From Kitasatospora purpeofusca (GTDB taxonomy: Bacteria > Actinomycetota > Actinomycetes > Streptomycetales > Streptomycetaceae), in contig NZ_JODS01000016.1 of assembly GCF_000718025.1 (NCBI RefSeq), positions 62,001-126,000 of the forward strand: a DNA stretch of 64,000 nt. The letters run 5' to 3'. Shown here in pieces: positions 34,568 through 42,719 of this stretch (within the stretch, counting starts at the first letter, position 1; every line of letters starts with the position of its first letter). The position numbers and the translations under genes are program-made. The notes below the pieces were generated by a model that saw only the letters and a list, made by a program, of their open reading frames with translations, was not told the origin of the DNA and did no database searches.

Positions 34568-35464
34568 TCACCGGACGACGAGGACCCGGCGCCCGCGGGT
34601 GTGGCCGGCCCGGCTGTCGATGTGGGCCGCCGCGGCCTCGGCGAGCGGGTACGCCTTCTCGACGGGGATGTGGAGCCTTCCTCGTGAGATGAGGTCCGCG
34701 GCCGTGGCGAGTGCCTCCGGCACGCTCCCGGCCGTGCCGGAGAACCGGACGCCGTGATCGGGTGCGCCGAGATCGGCGATGGAGACCACCTTCCGTGCGT
34801 CGCCGGTGAGTTCGACGAGTTCGGGGATCACGCCCGAGCCGGCCAGGTCGAGGGCGGCGTCGACGCGGCCGAGCCCGCGCACCCGGTCGGGCCAGCCCTC
34901 GCCGTAGGTGGTGGCGAGGGCCCCCAGGCTCCGCAGGTAGTCCTGGTTGCGGGCGCCGGCAGTGCCGACCACGCGGACGCCGCGGTCGCGGGCGATCTGC
35001 AGGACGGCCGAGCCGACGCCGCCGGCCGCGCCGCTGACCAGCAGGGTCTGTCCCGGGCGGACGCCCACCTCGCCCAGGATCCGCAGCGCGGTCTCGACCA
35101 CCGAGGGGTAGCCGGCGGCCTCCTCGAAGGTGAGGCCCTCGGGCATCGCCGTCCAGGCCGTCAGTACGGCGAACTCGGCGTAGGTGTCGACGCCTTCGCC
35201 GAACACATGGTCCCCGACCCGCGTGCCGCGGACGCCCTCGCCGATCCCGTCGACGACCCCGGCGGCGTCCAGGCCCAGTCCGGAGGGCAGTCGGGTGGGG
35301 TGGGCGCCGAGGACCTGGCCTTCGCGGACCCGCCAGTCGACGGGGTTCACGCCCGCCGCGCGGACGGCTATGCGGATTTGACCGGGCCCCGGGCGGGGCT
35401 CGTCGGTGTCGAGGAGGTGCAGGACGTCGGGATCGCCGAACTCGGCGAAGATCACCTTCTTCAT
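34568..35464 (-). CDS. NADP-dependent medium-chain oxidoreductase (quinone oxidoreductase-like)
   Basis: A 298-residue enzyme of the MDR superfamily without catalytic zinc. The GroES-like N-terminus reads MKKVIFAEFGDPDVLHLLD; the Rossmann motif is LLVSGAAGGVGSAVLQIA (AxxGxxG type), which favours NADPH. ATG 35464 was used; an alternative ATG at 35476 abuts the operator. It probably reduces a reactive enone or quinone. It is divergent from a TetR regulator with a near-perfect 19-base palindrome between them, so induction by a small lipophilic compound through release of TetR is expected. Confidence 0.9.
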   Translation of the reverse strand: MKKVIFAEFGDPDVLHLLDTDEPRPGPGQIRIAVRAAGVNPVDWRVREGQVLGAHPTRLPSGLGLDAAGVVDGIGEGVRGTRVGDHVFGEGVDTYAEFAVLTAWTAMPEGLTFEEAAGYPSVVETALRILGEVGVRPGQTLLVSGAAGGVGSAVLQIARDRGVRVVGTAGARNQDYLRSLGALATTYGEGWPDRVRGLGRVDAALDLAGSGVIPELVELTGDARKVVSIADLGAPDHGVRFSGTAGSVPEALATAADLISRGRLHIPVEKAYPLAEAAAAHIDSRAGHTRGRRVLVVR

Positions 35465-35476
35465 ACGGACGACCAT

Positions 35477-35495
35477 AACACTAACCGTTAGTGTT
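35477..35495. promoter_or_regulatory. 19-bp palindrome, TetR operator
   Basis: AACACTAACCGTTAGTGTT has perfect nine-base arms around a single central base. It lies between the divergent oxidoreductase and TetR genes and adjoins the oxidoreductase start, so a bound dimer would block both promoters. Confidence 0.85.
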
Positions 35496-35534
35496 TTGTA
35501 GTTGTGAGGATTTTGGTCCTGGTAGCGTGGCCGG

Positions 35535-36212
35535 ATGACCGAGAGGACCGAGCCGGCCGGGCGCCGCGAACGCAAGAAGGCCGCCACCCGCCAGAAGATC
35601 GCCGACACCGCCCTTCGGCTGTTCCTCGAACGCGGCTACGACGCCGTGGGGATCCGCGACGTGGCCGCCGAGGCCGACGTCGCCGTCACCACCGTCTTCG
35701 CCCACTTCGCCTCGAAGGAGGCCCTGGTCTTCGAACAGGACCAGGACTTCGAGCAGCGCCTCGTCCACGCCGTCACCGCCCGGGCCCCGCACGAGCCGCT
35801 CGTCCCCGCGCTGCACCGCGAGATCCGGGCCCTGGTGCACCACTGCACCGCCGACGGCGCCGCACCCCTCTGGCACATGATCGACACCTCGCCCGCCCTG
35901 CGGCAGTACGAGGAGGCGATGAGGCTGCGCCACGCCGAATCCCTGGCCACGGCCATCGCCGCGGACGTCGCGGTCACGGCGGACGATGTCGCGGCGGACG
36001 ATGTCGCGGCGGACGACGCCACCGCAGACGCCGGGTCGGGGCAGAGCACCACGGCGTGCCGGACGATCGCACGATTCGCGATCGACGCCTTCACGCTGGC
36101 CCGGGAGGCGGCCGACCCGGACTTGGCGCTCGAGGAGATCTTCCGGATGATCGAAGCCGCGTGGAACACCGCGGGCGCTGGTGGGCACCCCGCCACCCCT
36201 GCGGGTCGCTGA
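35535..36212 (+). CDS. TetR family transcriptional regulator
   Basis: A 225-residue repressor. The N-terminal helix-turn-helix reads IADTALRLFLERGYDAVGIR, then DVAAEADVAVTTVFAHF and the conserved FASKEAL. The ligand-binding region is normal in length apart from a low-complexity insert ADDVAADDVAADD near residue 150, encoded by a 15-base tandem repeat at 35981-36020. It is divergent from an NADP-dependent oxidoreductase, with the shared palindrome between them as its likely operator. The effector is unknown. Confidence 0.92.
   Translation: MTERTEPAGRRERKKAATRQKIADTALRLFLERGYDAVGIRDVAAEADVAVTTVFAHFASKEALVFEQDQDFEQRLVHAVTARAPHEPLVPALHREIRALVHHCTADGAAPLWHMIDTSPALRQYEEAMRLRHAESLATAIAADVAVTADDVAADDVAADDATADAGSGQSTTACRTIARFAIDAFTLAREAADPDLALEEIFRMIEAAWNTAGAGGHPATPAGR
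35981..36020 (+). repeat. 15-bp in-frame tandem repeat in the TetR gene
   Basis: GGACGATGTCGCGGC occurs twice and a third partial copy follows, encoding the repeated ADDVA. It lies in a loop of the ligand domain and is likely variable between strains. Confidence 0.75.
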
Positions 36213-36255
36213 CCCCGCGAGTCCGGTCCGGGCGGCGACCGACACTGTCCGGGGT

Positions 36256-36400
36256 GGTTTGCGATGGCGGATCGGGGTGAGAAGAGGGTGCGGTGGGCGA
36301 GAGTGAGGTCCGGCCGGCGGATATCCCCCCTCTCCGCCGTCCGGACCCGCCCACCGCGCTCAGAGCCCGGTCACCGTGACGACCGCACACCGGTGACCGG
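36256..36400. repeat. Dispersed ~145-bp intergenic element, copy 1
   Basis: This stretch starts GGTTTGCGATGG and is nearly repeated at 42573-42719; long identical blocks include ATCGGGGTGAGAAGAGGGTG and GTGACGACCGCACACCGGT. Internally GTCCGGCCGGCGGA (36308-36321) and TCCGCCGTCCGGAC (36333-36346) form a hairpin with one mismatch. It lies between two genes and has no coding sense. It may be a small non-autonomous mobile element or a structured RNA. Confidence 0.8.
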
Positions 36401-36564
36401 GCGCCCGGGGCCTCTCGGACCGGCGGGCCGACACGCGGCTGCGGGCCGGCGAAAAAGTTTCCGGTACTGCTGTCACATCCGGTGCGGCCGGCGGGTCAGT
36501 GGAGTGTTCGAGCAAGCGCAGCGGTTCCACCGCTCCTCCTCCACACGAAACCGGGGTTCTCGCC

Positions 36565-36912
36565 ATGTCCGTCGCCCACGTCGTCCTCGCCGTTGTCAGC
36601 GCCCTGTGGGTCGGCTTCTCCGGCGTCTCGCTCGCCCGCCGGGCGGAGTTCGTCACCCAGCCGCTGGTCGAGTACGGCGTGCCGCGCTCGTGGTGGGGCC
36701 CGCTGGCACTGGCGAAGCTCGCCGGTGCGGCCGGCCTGCTCGTGGGTCTCGTGGTCCCGGCCCTCGGCGTCGCGGCGGCGACCGGCCTGATCCTCTACTT
36801 CCTCGGCGCCGTCATCACCTGCCTGCGGGCCCGCTCCTACAAGACCGTGCCCTTCCCCCTCCTCTACCTCGCCCCCGTCGCCGTCACCCTCGGCCTGGGC
36901 CTGGCCGCCTGA
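36565..36912 (+). CDS. DoxX-like four-helix membrane protein
   Basis: A 115-residue integral membrane protein from ATG 36565. Four hydrophobic segments are seen: HVVLAVVSALWVGFSGVSLA, LAKLAGAAGLLVGLVVPALG, AAATGLILYFLGAVITCL and LLYLAPVAVTLGLGLAA. It fits the DoxX-like (DUF4267 type) group by length and by RRAEFV after the first helix and YGVPRSWWG before the second. Such proteins are often induced with TetR- or SigE-type regulators. The gene stands alone and is followed by a hairpin. No catalytic residues are seen. Confidence 0.78.
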   Translation: MSVAHVVLAVVSALWVGFSGVSLARRAEFVTQPLVEYGVPRSWWGPLALAKLAGAAGLLVGLVVPALGVAAATGLILYFLGAVITCLRARSYKTVPFPLLYLAPVAVTLGLGLAA

Positions 36913-36921
36913 CGGGCGAAC

Positions 36922-36962
36922 GCCTCCGGCCGGAGGGTCCCCACGACCACCCGGCCGGAGGC
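36922..36962. terminator. Hairpin after DoxX-like gene
   Basis: GCCTCCGGCCGG (36922-36933) and CCGGCCGGAGGC (36951-36962) are perfect inverted copies with a 17-base loop, nine bases after the stop. Confidence 0.75.
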
Positions 36963-37018
36963 CCCACGCGGTCCCGGCCGGCGCGGACCGACCCCGGCTG
37001 CTACGGAGCATGACCGTT

Positions 37019-37062
37019 CACAGCGGCCCACCGTCTCCGGCGGTCCGCTGTCGGCGTTCCGG
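37019..37062. repeat. Copy B of the dispersed 44-bp hairpin element
   Basis: It is almost the same as 33628-33671 (about 38 of 44 bases), including the hairpin and the trailing CGCTGTCGGCGTT. Here it stands in a 298-base gap between the DoxX-like gene and the convergent methyltransferase and may terminate either. Confidence 0.7.
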
Positions 37063-37210
37063 CCTCGGGGGTGAGGCAAGGTCAGATCATCTCTGGGTCC
37101 TGGATCAGAGATTGGCTCCAGTCGGCGAGCAAGGTGGCAGGCCGTCCGCGCCGATCCGGAACCCCGCACGATCGGGGCTGCCCCGACGCCCCCGCTCCTT
37201 CCCGCCACTG

Positions 37211-37846
37211 TCACTCCGAAGAGCGCCGAGCCCAGAGCAGGACATGGCCGCTGTCGCCCTCGGGCACGAACGCTTCGTGAACCACGTCGAGGCCGGCCCG
37301 CACGAGCCATGAGCGGCTCGTCGCGGCATCTGCGTGACTCCACCACATCGCCGCGCCGCCACCGAGCCAATTCTCATCGGTCCCGGTCCAGGCTCGATGC
37401 CCGGCGGTGGCCAGGAACCAGCCCCCGGGCCGCAGCCAGGAAGCGATCCGGCTCAGCAGGGCGGGCTGTTCCTCCACCGGAATATGAATCAGGGCGTACA
37501 GGCAGACCACGGCGTCGAAGCTCTCTTCGGGGAACTCCAAGGTCGTGGCGTCAGCCCGGACGAAGTCGGCGCCCGGCACGAGTTCCCGCGCCCTGCGGAT
37601 CTGGACCTCACTGATGTCGACGCCCGTCACGCGGTGACCAGCCGTGATCAAGGACCGGACCGCGGGGACGCCGGTGCCACACCCGACGTCCAGGACGGTG
37701 CCTGCCTCCGGCAGTTGGCCGAGCAACTCCTCGATCCACGATCCGTACTTCGTCTCGCTGCCGAATGCCCGCTCATAGTGCTCCGAGAGCAGGTCGTACC
37801 CTCGCCGGACCACCTCTTTGGGATCTTCAACGTCCACGCGGCGCAC
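37211..37846 (-). CDS. Class I SAM-dependent methyltransferase
   Basis: A 211-residue Rossmann methyltransferase. SAM motif I is VLDVGCGTGVPAVRSL, motif II acid is GVDIS, and post-motif segments ADATTLEFPEESFD and LRPGGWFLAT follow. The C-terminus holds MWWSHADAATSRSWLVRAG, typical of small-molecule methyltransferases that protect against toxins or modify metabolites. GTG 37846 is taken as the start and GTG 37837 is possible; no strong ribosome site is visible. It is read toward the dispersed hairpin. Upstream is a long hairpin and a transposase relic. The substrate is unknown. Confidence 0.87.
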   Translation of the reverse strand: MRRVDVEDPKEVVRRGYDLLSEHYERAFGSETKYGSWIEELLGQLPEAGTVLDVGCGTGVPAVRSLITAGHRVTGVDISEVQIRRARELVPGADFVRADATTLEFPEESFDAVVCLYALIHIPVEEQPALLSRIASWLRPGGWFLATAGHRAWTGTDENWLGGGAAMWWSHADAATSRSWLVRAGLDVVHEAFVPEGDSGHVLLWARRSSE

Positions 37847-37930
37847 GCTAACGGCGCATCGCAGAGAACGCGACTCCTTTTCGGCTCAGGTCCGGCTGCC
37901 AGAGCTGCCACCCTCGCGAGTGAACGCCGA

Positions 37931-37975
37931 GGTCGGGCAGCCCCGAGAGAGCGGCTCCCTCGGGGCTGCCCGACC
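37931..37975. terminator. Perfect 17-bp hairpin upstream of methyltransferase
   Basis: GGTCGGGCAGCCCCGAG (37931-37947) and CTCGGGGCTGCCCGACC (37959-37975) are exact inverted copies with an 11-base loop. It lies between the methyltransferase start and a transposase relic, so it may be a leftover terminator or the end of an inserted element. Confidence 0.75.
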
Positions 37976-38004
37976 GTCCACTTCTGCTGATCGGCCGGCC
38001 CGCG

Positions 38005-38336
38005 ATGTCCGCCTGCCCGACAGCCCCGACCGCCGCCGAACGCGCGCGGTCGAAGAAGGCCGCCCACGGCCACAGGACCGAGCACCGACTGCGGGTACGC
38101 GACCAGGTCGTGCTGCATGCGGCGCGCGGTCGCGCGCACATCGCCCGGGAGACGGGGCTGCATCCGGACACGGCGCGCAAGTGGCGGGGCCGATTCGCCG
38201 AGATCCACCCGGCGTCGCCGACCGGCCGAAGACGCGCTCAAGCCCTGGCAGCACCGCTCCTGGATCCTCATCACCGACCCCGGCTCCAAGGCCGAGGCCG
38301 AGCGGGTGCTGGACCCGTATGCACGCACCTGTGGCG
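38005..38336 (+). pseudogene. IS630-type transposase relic with internal deletion
   Basis: Two frames carry pieces of one transposase. The first (38005-38216) has the helix-turn-helix HIARETGLHPDTARKWRGRF. The second (38225-38336) has AEDALKPWQHRSWI and then DPGSKAEAERVLDPYAR, which normally lies 60-70 residues further on. The sequence between and everything after (the catalytic DDE core) is missing. It is a dead remnant. The HAD-like gene begins 120 bases later. Confidence 0.8.
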
Positions 38337-38456
38337 CGGGGGCGTGCTCGTACTGGTACCTCCCCACACTGCGGGGTTCCCGGTCACCGGCAGGTGCCTG
38401 GGCCCATTCGGTGTCGCGTGGCGAGTGCCGCTGGTGGCGATCGCTATCGTGCTGGC

Positions 38457-38999
38457 ATGACCGGCTTCGCGCAGCGGCCGCTGCTGTTCCTCGACGTCGA
38501 CGGACCTCTTATCCCGTTCGGCGCGGCGCCCGATCGGTATCCGAGTTTCGCGACGGGCGCTCACGCACTCGGTGATGACGCGAATCCGCTCCTGAGCAGG
38601 ATCGATCCTGCTCACGGGCCCCGTCTGCTGGCGCTCCCTTGCGACGTTGTGTGGGCGACGACATGGATGGACGATGCCAACGAGTGCATCGCGCCCCGCA
38701 TCGGCCTTCCCAGGCTCGCTGTGGTCAGCTGGCCTGAGCCGTCCGACAGCGACGAGCAGGACGAGCGGCACGGACTGCACTGGAAGACCCGTGCCCTTGT
38801 CGACTGGGCCGCGGGGCGCCCGTTCGCCTGGGTGGACGACGAGGTCACCGGCACCGATCGGGCCTGGGTCACCGCCCACCATCCGGGGCCCGCCCTGCTC
38901 CATCGCGTCGATCCCCGCATCGGCCTGACCGACGGTGACTACGCGGTCCTCGACTCCTGGCTCCGCCGGCAGATCCGCGTTCCGGACCGGTCACCGTGA
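38457..38999 (+). CDS. HAD-like hydrolase domain protein
   Basis: A 180-residue cytosolic protein. The N-terminal LLFLDVDGPLIPFG is HAD motif I (DxDG), with the Asp as the nucleophile. VWATTWMDDANECI follows where motif II is expected and FAWVDDEVTG resembles motif III/IV acidic residues. It is short and has a very small cap, as in HAD-like proteins of unknown substrate widespread in Streptomyces. ATG 38457 has no strong ribosome site, but the first residues fit. Its neighbours, a transposase relic and a SUKH-type gene, say nothing about its role. The phosphatase activity is inferred. Confidence 0.8.
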   Translation: MTGFAQRPLLFLDVDGPLIPFGAAPDRYPSFATGAHALGDDANPLLSRIDPAHGPRLLALPCDVVWATTWMDDANECIAPRIGLPRLAVVSWPEPSDSDEQDERHGLHWKTRALVDWAAGRPFAWVDDEVTGTDRAWVTAHHPGPALLHRVDPRIGLTDGDYAVLDSWLRRQIRVPDRSP

Positions 39000-39054
39000 A
39001 GCCCCGTTCGGATGAGGCGGCCGCAACGGTTTCCGGCTGTGGTGCCGCCGCGGC

Positions 39055-40269
39055 CTACTCCAGCAGTTCGCCCATGTGGCAGTCGTCGGCGCGGATCGGC
39101 CAGAAGTGGTCCTCGGTGGCCCAGGCGGGCGGGTCGAGGGCGCGCAGGACGCCCTCGGCGATGTCGTCGAGGAACTCGCGGGGGCGGAAGACGGCCCATG
39201 GCGACGGATCCACCGGACGGCTCCAGCGGCGGCGCTCCGCACGCAGCCGCTCGTACGTCCACAGCACATGGAGCATCGTGCCGAGATCGCGGTGGAGGTA
39301 GGGCGCGGGCCGGTCGTCGTCGAACTCGTCGGACAGTTCGATCCGCCCGGTGGCGCCGTCGAGTGCGACATCGAGGTCGTACATCCATCGGCCGAGCGCC
39401 ACGTACTCGCCCCGGTGGCGGCGACCTTCCGACTCCCCGTCGTCGGCAGGTGCGAAGTCGTCGGAGTGACGCTCCGCCATGGTCACCAGCGGCCCGTTGG
39501 ACGGTACCGCCAGGGCGCAGCGCCCGGAGACCGGCAGGCCGACGTCGGTGAGCAGGCGTCGTGTCGGGCCGTGGACGAGGCGGTCGGGAAGCTCGTCCGG
39601 CCGGAACCGCCGTACCGTGCCGTCGCCGGTCAGCTCGGCGAGATCCTCGACCAGGTCGGGACCGATCACGAACGACGTGTCGCCGGCCTTCCCCGGCTCG
39701 GCGCCCCACGCCAGCGCACGGACCAGCAGCGCGCTCTCCCAGTGCGCGGGCCTTCCACCGGTGCGCTCCCACAGCTCCGGGTCGGCCTCGCGCAGCTCCC
39801 GCAGACCGAGCCGCACGGCAGCGTCGACGGTCGCGGGCCCGTACGGTGCCCCGTCGTCGCCCTCGGCCCGCTCGTAGTCGCCCGCGGCGCACAGCGTGAT
39901 GGACTCCACCACCATCATCAGCGCGATCAGGGCGCGCGGGCTGCTGGCCAGCAGGTCACGTCGGAGCAGCCCGTTCCCGTCGGGACACGCCAGGTACACC
40001 GCACCGCTCGCCCCGTCGAGCAGCACGACCACGTCCTCGCGCCCCGACGAGTACAGCGCCTCGCCCAGGACGAACAGCCCCTCGCCACCCTCGACGCCGA
40101 GGCCAGCGAACCGGTCCCCGACCGCCTCCGGGCGGCCGCCCGACGCGGCCCGCAGATCCAGATACGCGTAGCACCAGGACAGTTCGCCGTTCGCCAGCAG
40201 AGCCCGGCTCTCCCCGTCCGTCAGACCGGTCGGCCAGCTGCCGGCCTCCCCACTCTCGTCCAGTCCCAC
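39055..40269 (-). CDS. SUKH-4-type immunity-like protein
   Basis: A 404-residue protein. The segment FRPDELPDRLVHGPTRRLLT, then DVGLPVSG, matches the start of SUKH-4 domains, and the domain runs to about residue 400 with LHVLWTYERLR and WAVFRPREFLDDI. The N-terminal half has a similar layout (VVVLLDGASGAVYLA, LLASSPRALIALMMV), so two SUKH-like units in tandem are likely. GTG 40269 follows AAGGGG by about eight bases. SUKH proteins are frequently antidotes to polymorphic toxins; no toxin gene is seen next to it, so it may be an orphan immunity protein or have another role. Confidence 0.75.
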   Translation of the reverse strand: MGLDESGEAGSWPTGLTDGESRALLANGELSWCYAYLDLRAASGGRPEAVGDRFAGLGVEGGEGLFVLGEALYSSGREDVVVLLDGASGAVYLACPDGNGLLRRDLLASSPRALIALMMVVESITLCAAGDYERAEGDDGAPYGPATVDAAVRLGLRELREADPELWERTGGRPAHWESALLVRALAWGAEPGKAGDTSFVIGPDLVEDLAELTGDGTVRRFRPDELPDRLVHGPTRRLLTDVGLPVSGRCALAVPSNGPLVTMAERHSDDFAPADDGESEGRRHRGEYVALGRWMYDLDVALDGATGRIELSDEFDDDRPAPYLHRDLGTMLHVLWTYERLRAERRRWSRPVDPSPWAVFRPREFLDDIAEGVLRALDPPAWATEDHFWPIRADDCHMGELLE

Positions 40270-40450
40270 CGCTGCGCCCCTTGCCTGGCCCTTCGTCGTC
40301 GGACGAGAGTAGCCCGGGCCACCGACGGAGGTGCTGGAGACGGTCAGCGGTACGGCGCGGGTCCCTCGGCGTGGCCCTCCGCACGGAGCTGTCCGGACCA
40401 TGAGCGGTGGCGCAGCGCCGGCCGTTATCGGGGCGGTTCGAGGGCGCTGG

Positions 40451-41227
40451 TCAGTCGTCCGGCGGGGGAGAGGTCGGCTCGGCCTGGGTGAGCTCGGTCC
40501 ATCGCCACAGTTCCTGCGTGTGACTGCCCGTCGCCGTGGCGAGGGCCACGTCGGCCGTCTGCTCGGGTGTGGGTTCGCCGTCGCGGGCGAGCAGGGTCAG
40601 TGGCCAGGTCGGGGTGCGGGGCCGGTCGTGGTCGAAAGGGGACCAGGCCCAGGGGCCGTCGAACCGCCACGCCCGTCCCCGGCGATCGGCGACCTCGTCG
40701 CCCGCGGCGAGGAACGCGTAGGGGCGCAGGAGCAGTTCGAGGCGGATCGGCTCACCGCCTGCAGGGTCGATGGCGAATTCCTGCTCCTCGGACTCGGACT
40801 CGGGTGTGTGGCTCTCCCCTTGCGGCAGGACCTCCAGGAGGGACGCGGGCCGGGGCAGCATGCCGGTGACCAGGGGCGGGTCGAAGTGGTGGGTCGCCAC
40901 GACATGGACCACGGTCGGCGGGATCCCCACCAGGCAGGTGTCACCTGCCCGGAGCCTGTCGGCGGTCGGCTCGGTCCGGTAGTACAGACGCCGCGCCTCG
41001 CGGCTCCCGGGTGTCGGAATCGCGAAGTCGCCATTCCAGTCGATGCCCCCCGGCGCGGGGTCGGGCTCTGCCCATGGCCAGCGCACGGAGATGTGGAAGC
41101 GGGAGATCGCGGTGACAGTGACCCGGGTGAACGGGCACTCCAGCATCAGCACATCTCCGGTCCGGAACCGGAAGTCACCGTGGCGGCCCTGTCGGTCTGC
41201 GCCCGGCGCTTGTGCCTGCTTGTGCAC
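40451..41227 (-). CDS. Conserved hypothetical protein
   Basis: A 258-residue soluble protein from GTG 41227. It begins with a beta-rich segment (FRFRTGDVLMLECPFTRVTV, then ISVRWPWAEPD), then LYYRTEPTADRLRAGDTCLV, and a later segment with FDGPWAWSPFD. No signal peptide, membrane segment or catalytic motif is visible. The C-terminal tail is acidic and proline-rich. It is on the same strand as the SUKH-like gene, 181 bases upstream of its start, and the pair may be functionally linked. I do not recognise the family. Confidence 0.68.
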   Translation of the reverse strand: MHKQAQAPGADRQGRHGDFRFRTGDVLMLECPFTRVTVTAISRFHISVRWPWAEPDPAPGGIDWNGDFAIPTPGSREARRLYYRTEPTADRLRAGDTCLVGIPPTVVHVVATHHFDPPLVTGMLPRPASLLEVLPQGESHTPESESEEQEFAIDPAGGEPIRLELLLRPYAFLAAGDEVADRRGRAWRFDGPWAWSPFDHDRPRTPTWPLTLLARDGEPTPEQTADVALATATGSHTQELWRWTELTQAEPTSPPPDD

Positions 41228-41273
41228 TACGTCCCCCTTCCACGCCGGTGATCATGGCAGATCCGGGCGACCA

Positions 41274-42227
41274 TTACCGGCTCGTGGTGAAGGTCGGGTC
41301 GACGCCGACCAGGTCGCGGCTGGCCGACCAGAGGCGTGCCGCGACGGTGGTGTCGGTGAGGTGGTTCCAGAGCGGTTCGGTCGTGGGTGTGCCGCGCAGG
41401 CCGAACGCCCGGGGCCCCAGCATCTGGCCACCGCGGACGCTCGGGTCGAGGACGGCCCGGACGGCGGGCCAGGCGCCGGCGTCCTTGCCCTGGACGACGA
41501 GGCCGAGCGGCAGGTGGCTCAGCCGCTCGCGGGTGGTGCGGACATGGATCGGAGGGCGCGAGGGGGTGAGGGAGTCGAGCGCGCCGCCCGGGTGGACGAG
41601 CACGCTGAGGGTTGTGCTGCCGGCGGCGCGCAGGCGGCGGTCGAGGTCGAGGGAGAAGAGCATCTGGGCCAGCTTGGAGCGGGAGTAGGCGCGCTTCGGT
41701 CGGTAGTCGTGCGTGCTCTGGAGGTCGTCGAGGTCCAGGCGTTCGGACTTGGCGGCGAAGCTGCCGGTGGTGACGATCCGGCTCCCCGGGGTCGCCAGGA
41801 GCAGGGGAGCCAGGTGGTGGGTCAGCGCGAAGTGCCCCAGGTGGTTGGTCGCGAACATCAGCTCGTGGCCGTCCGCGGTCTCGCGGCGCGGTGGACGGTC
41901 GAGCGCCACCCCGGCGTTGTGGACGACCGCGTCGAGGCGGTCCAGCCCGAGCGCGTCCACGGATGCCCGGAGCGAAGCGTGATCGGCCAGGTCCAGGGGC
42001 AGGTGCCGCACCTCGGCACCGGGGACGCGCGAGCCGATGGACGCGATCGCGGCTCCGGCCTTCACCGGGTCGCGACTGCCGAGCACGACCGTGGCCCCGG
42101 TTCCGGCGAGCTGCTCGGCGACGAAGTACCCGATGCCCGCGTTGCCGCCGGTGACCAGAAAGCACTTCCCCTCGGCGCGGGGCAGTCGATGGACGTCCCA
42201 CGGCGGGGCCTGGGGTACGGAGGGCAT
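41274..42227 (-). CDS. SDR family oxidoreductase (retinol dehydrogenase-like)
   Basis: A 317-residue extended-length SDR. Seen: cofactor motif VTGGNAGIGYFVAEQL with a following LGSRDPVKAG that fits NADP(H), NAGV, the Ser in IVTTGSFAAKS and the catalytic YSRSKLAQM. The C-terminal 80 residues resemble the plant-type protochlorophyllide/retinol dehydrogenase group, acting on bulky lipophilic carbonyls. ATG 42227 has GGGAG upstream; an ATG at 42272 lacks one. It is on the same strand as the hypothetical gene at 40451-41227 after 46 bases and could form an operon with it. Confidence 0.88.
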   Translation of the reverse strand: MPSVPQAPPWDVHRLPRAEGKCFLVTGGNAGIGYFVAEQLAGTGATVVLGSRDPVKAGAAIASIGSRVPGAEVRHLPLDLADHASLRASVDALGLDRLDAVVHNAGVALDRPPRRETADGHELMFATNHLGHFALTHHLAPLLLATPGSRIVTTGSFAAKSERLDLDDLQSTHDYRPKRAYSRSKLAQMLFSLDLDRRLRAAGSTTLSVLVHPGGALDSLTPSRPPIHVRTTRERLSHLPLGLVVQGKDAGAWPAVRAVLDPSVRGGQMLGPRAFGLRGTPTTEPLWNHLTDTTVAARLWSASRDLVGVDPTFTTSR

Positions 42228-42572
42228 GGCGGGCTCCCGGAGCTCGGAGTGGTCTGACGGGCGGGGCGGCATTCACGGCTGCTCACGCCCAGTCCCTACC
42301 GTCCCGGGGGCCACCCACATCCCACCGACAGGTCACTGTCCCCGCTCACAGCCGACCGGCACCCGCGCCCCCGGCGGGGCATGGCGAACCGGCGTTGTGG
42401 GGCCGCACCGCCGTTCAGGACGACGAGATCGGGCTCTCAGCGCGGTTCACCATCGAGGAACCGACCGGGTCGCTCGTGGCGACTGCACAGTCATGAGTGC
42501 GGCGGTCTCAGGCACGACCGTCCCAGGGTGATGTCCCGCTGGACCGAGTGGTGGTGAGGGTCCGCCCGAGGG
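42228..42572. other. Intergenic region without recognised gene
   Basis: About 345 bases between the SDR start and the dispersed element. It must contain the SDR promoter. No palindrome or gene stands out. The stretch 42720-43072 on the other side of the element is likewise without a credible gene: a long Thr/Pro-rich minus-strand frame there is the random continuation of the broken lyase. Confidence 0.4.
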
Positions 42573-42719
42573 GGTTTGCGGCGATGGATCGGGGTGAGAA
42601 GAGGGTGCGGTGGGCGAGAGCGAGGTCCGGACGGCGAAAATCCCCTCTTCGCCGTTCGGACCCGTCCACCGCGTTCAGAGCCCCGGCCATCGTGACGACC
42701 GCACACCGGTCGCCGGGCA
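42573..42719. repeat. Dispersed ~145-bp intergenic element, copy 2
   Basis: The second copy of the element at 36256-36400, in the same orientation. Internal hairpin arms are GTCCGGACGGCGAA (42625-42638) and TTCGCCGTTCGGAC (42648-42661), with one mismatch; differences from copy 1 are partly compensated in the hairpin (GGA/TCC against GAA/TTC), which hints at selection on structure. Confidence 0.8.
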
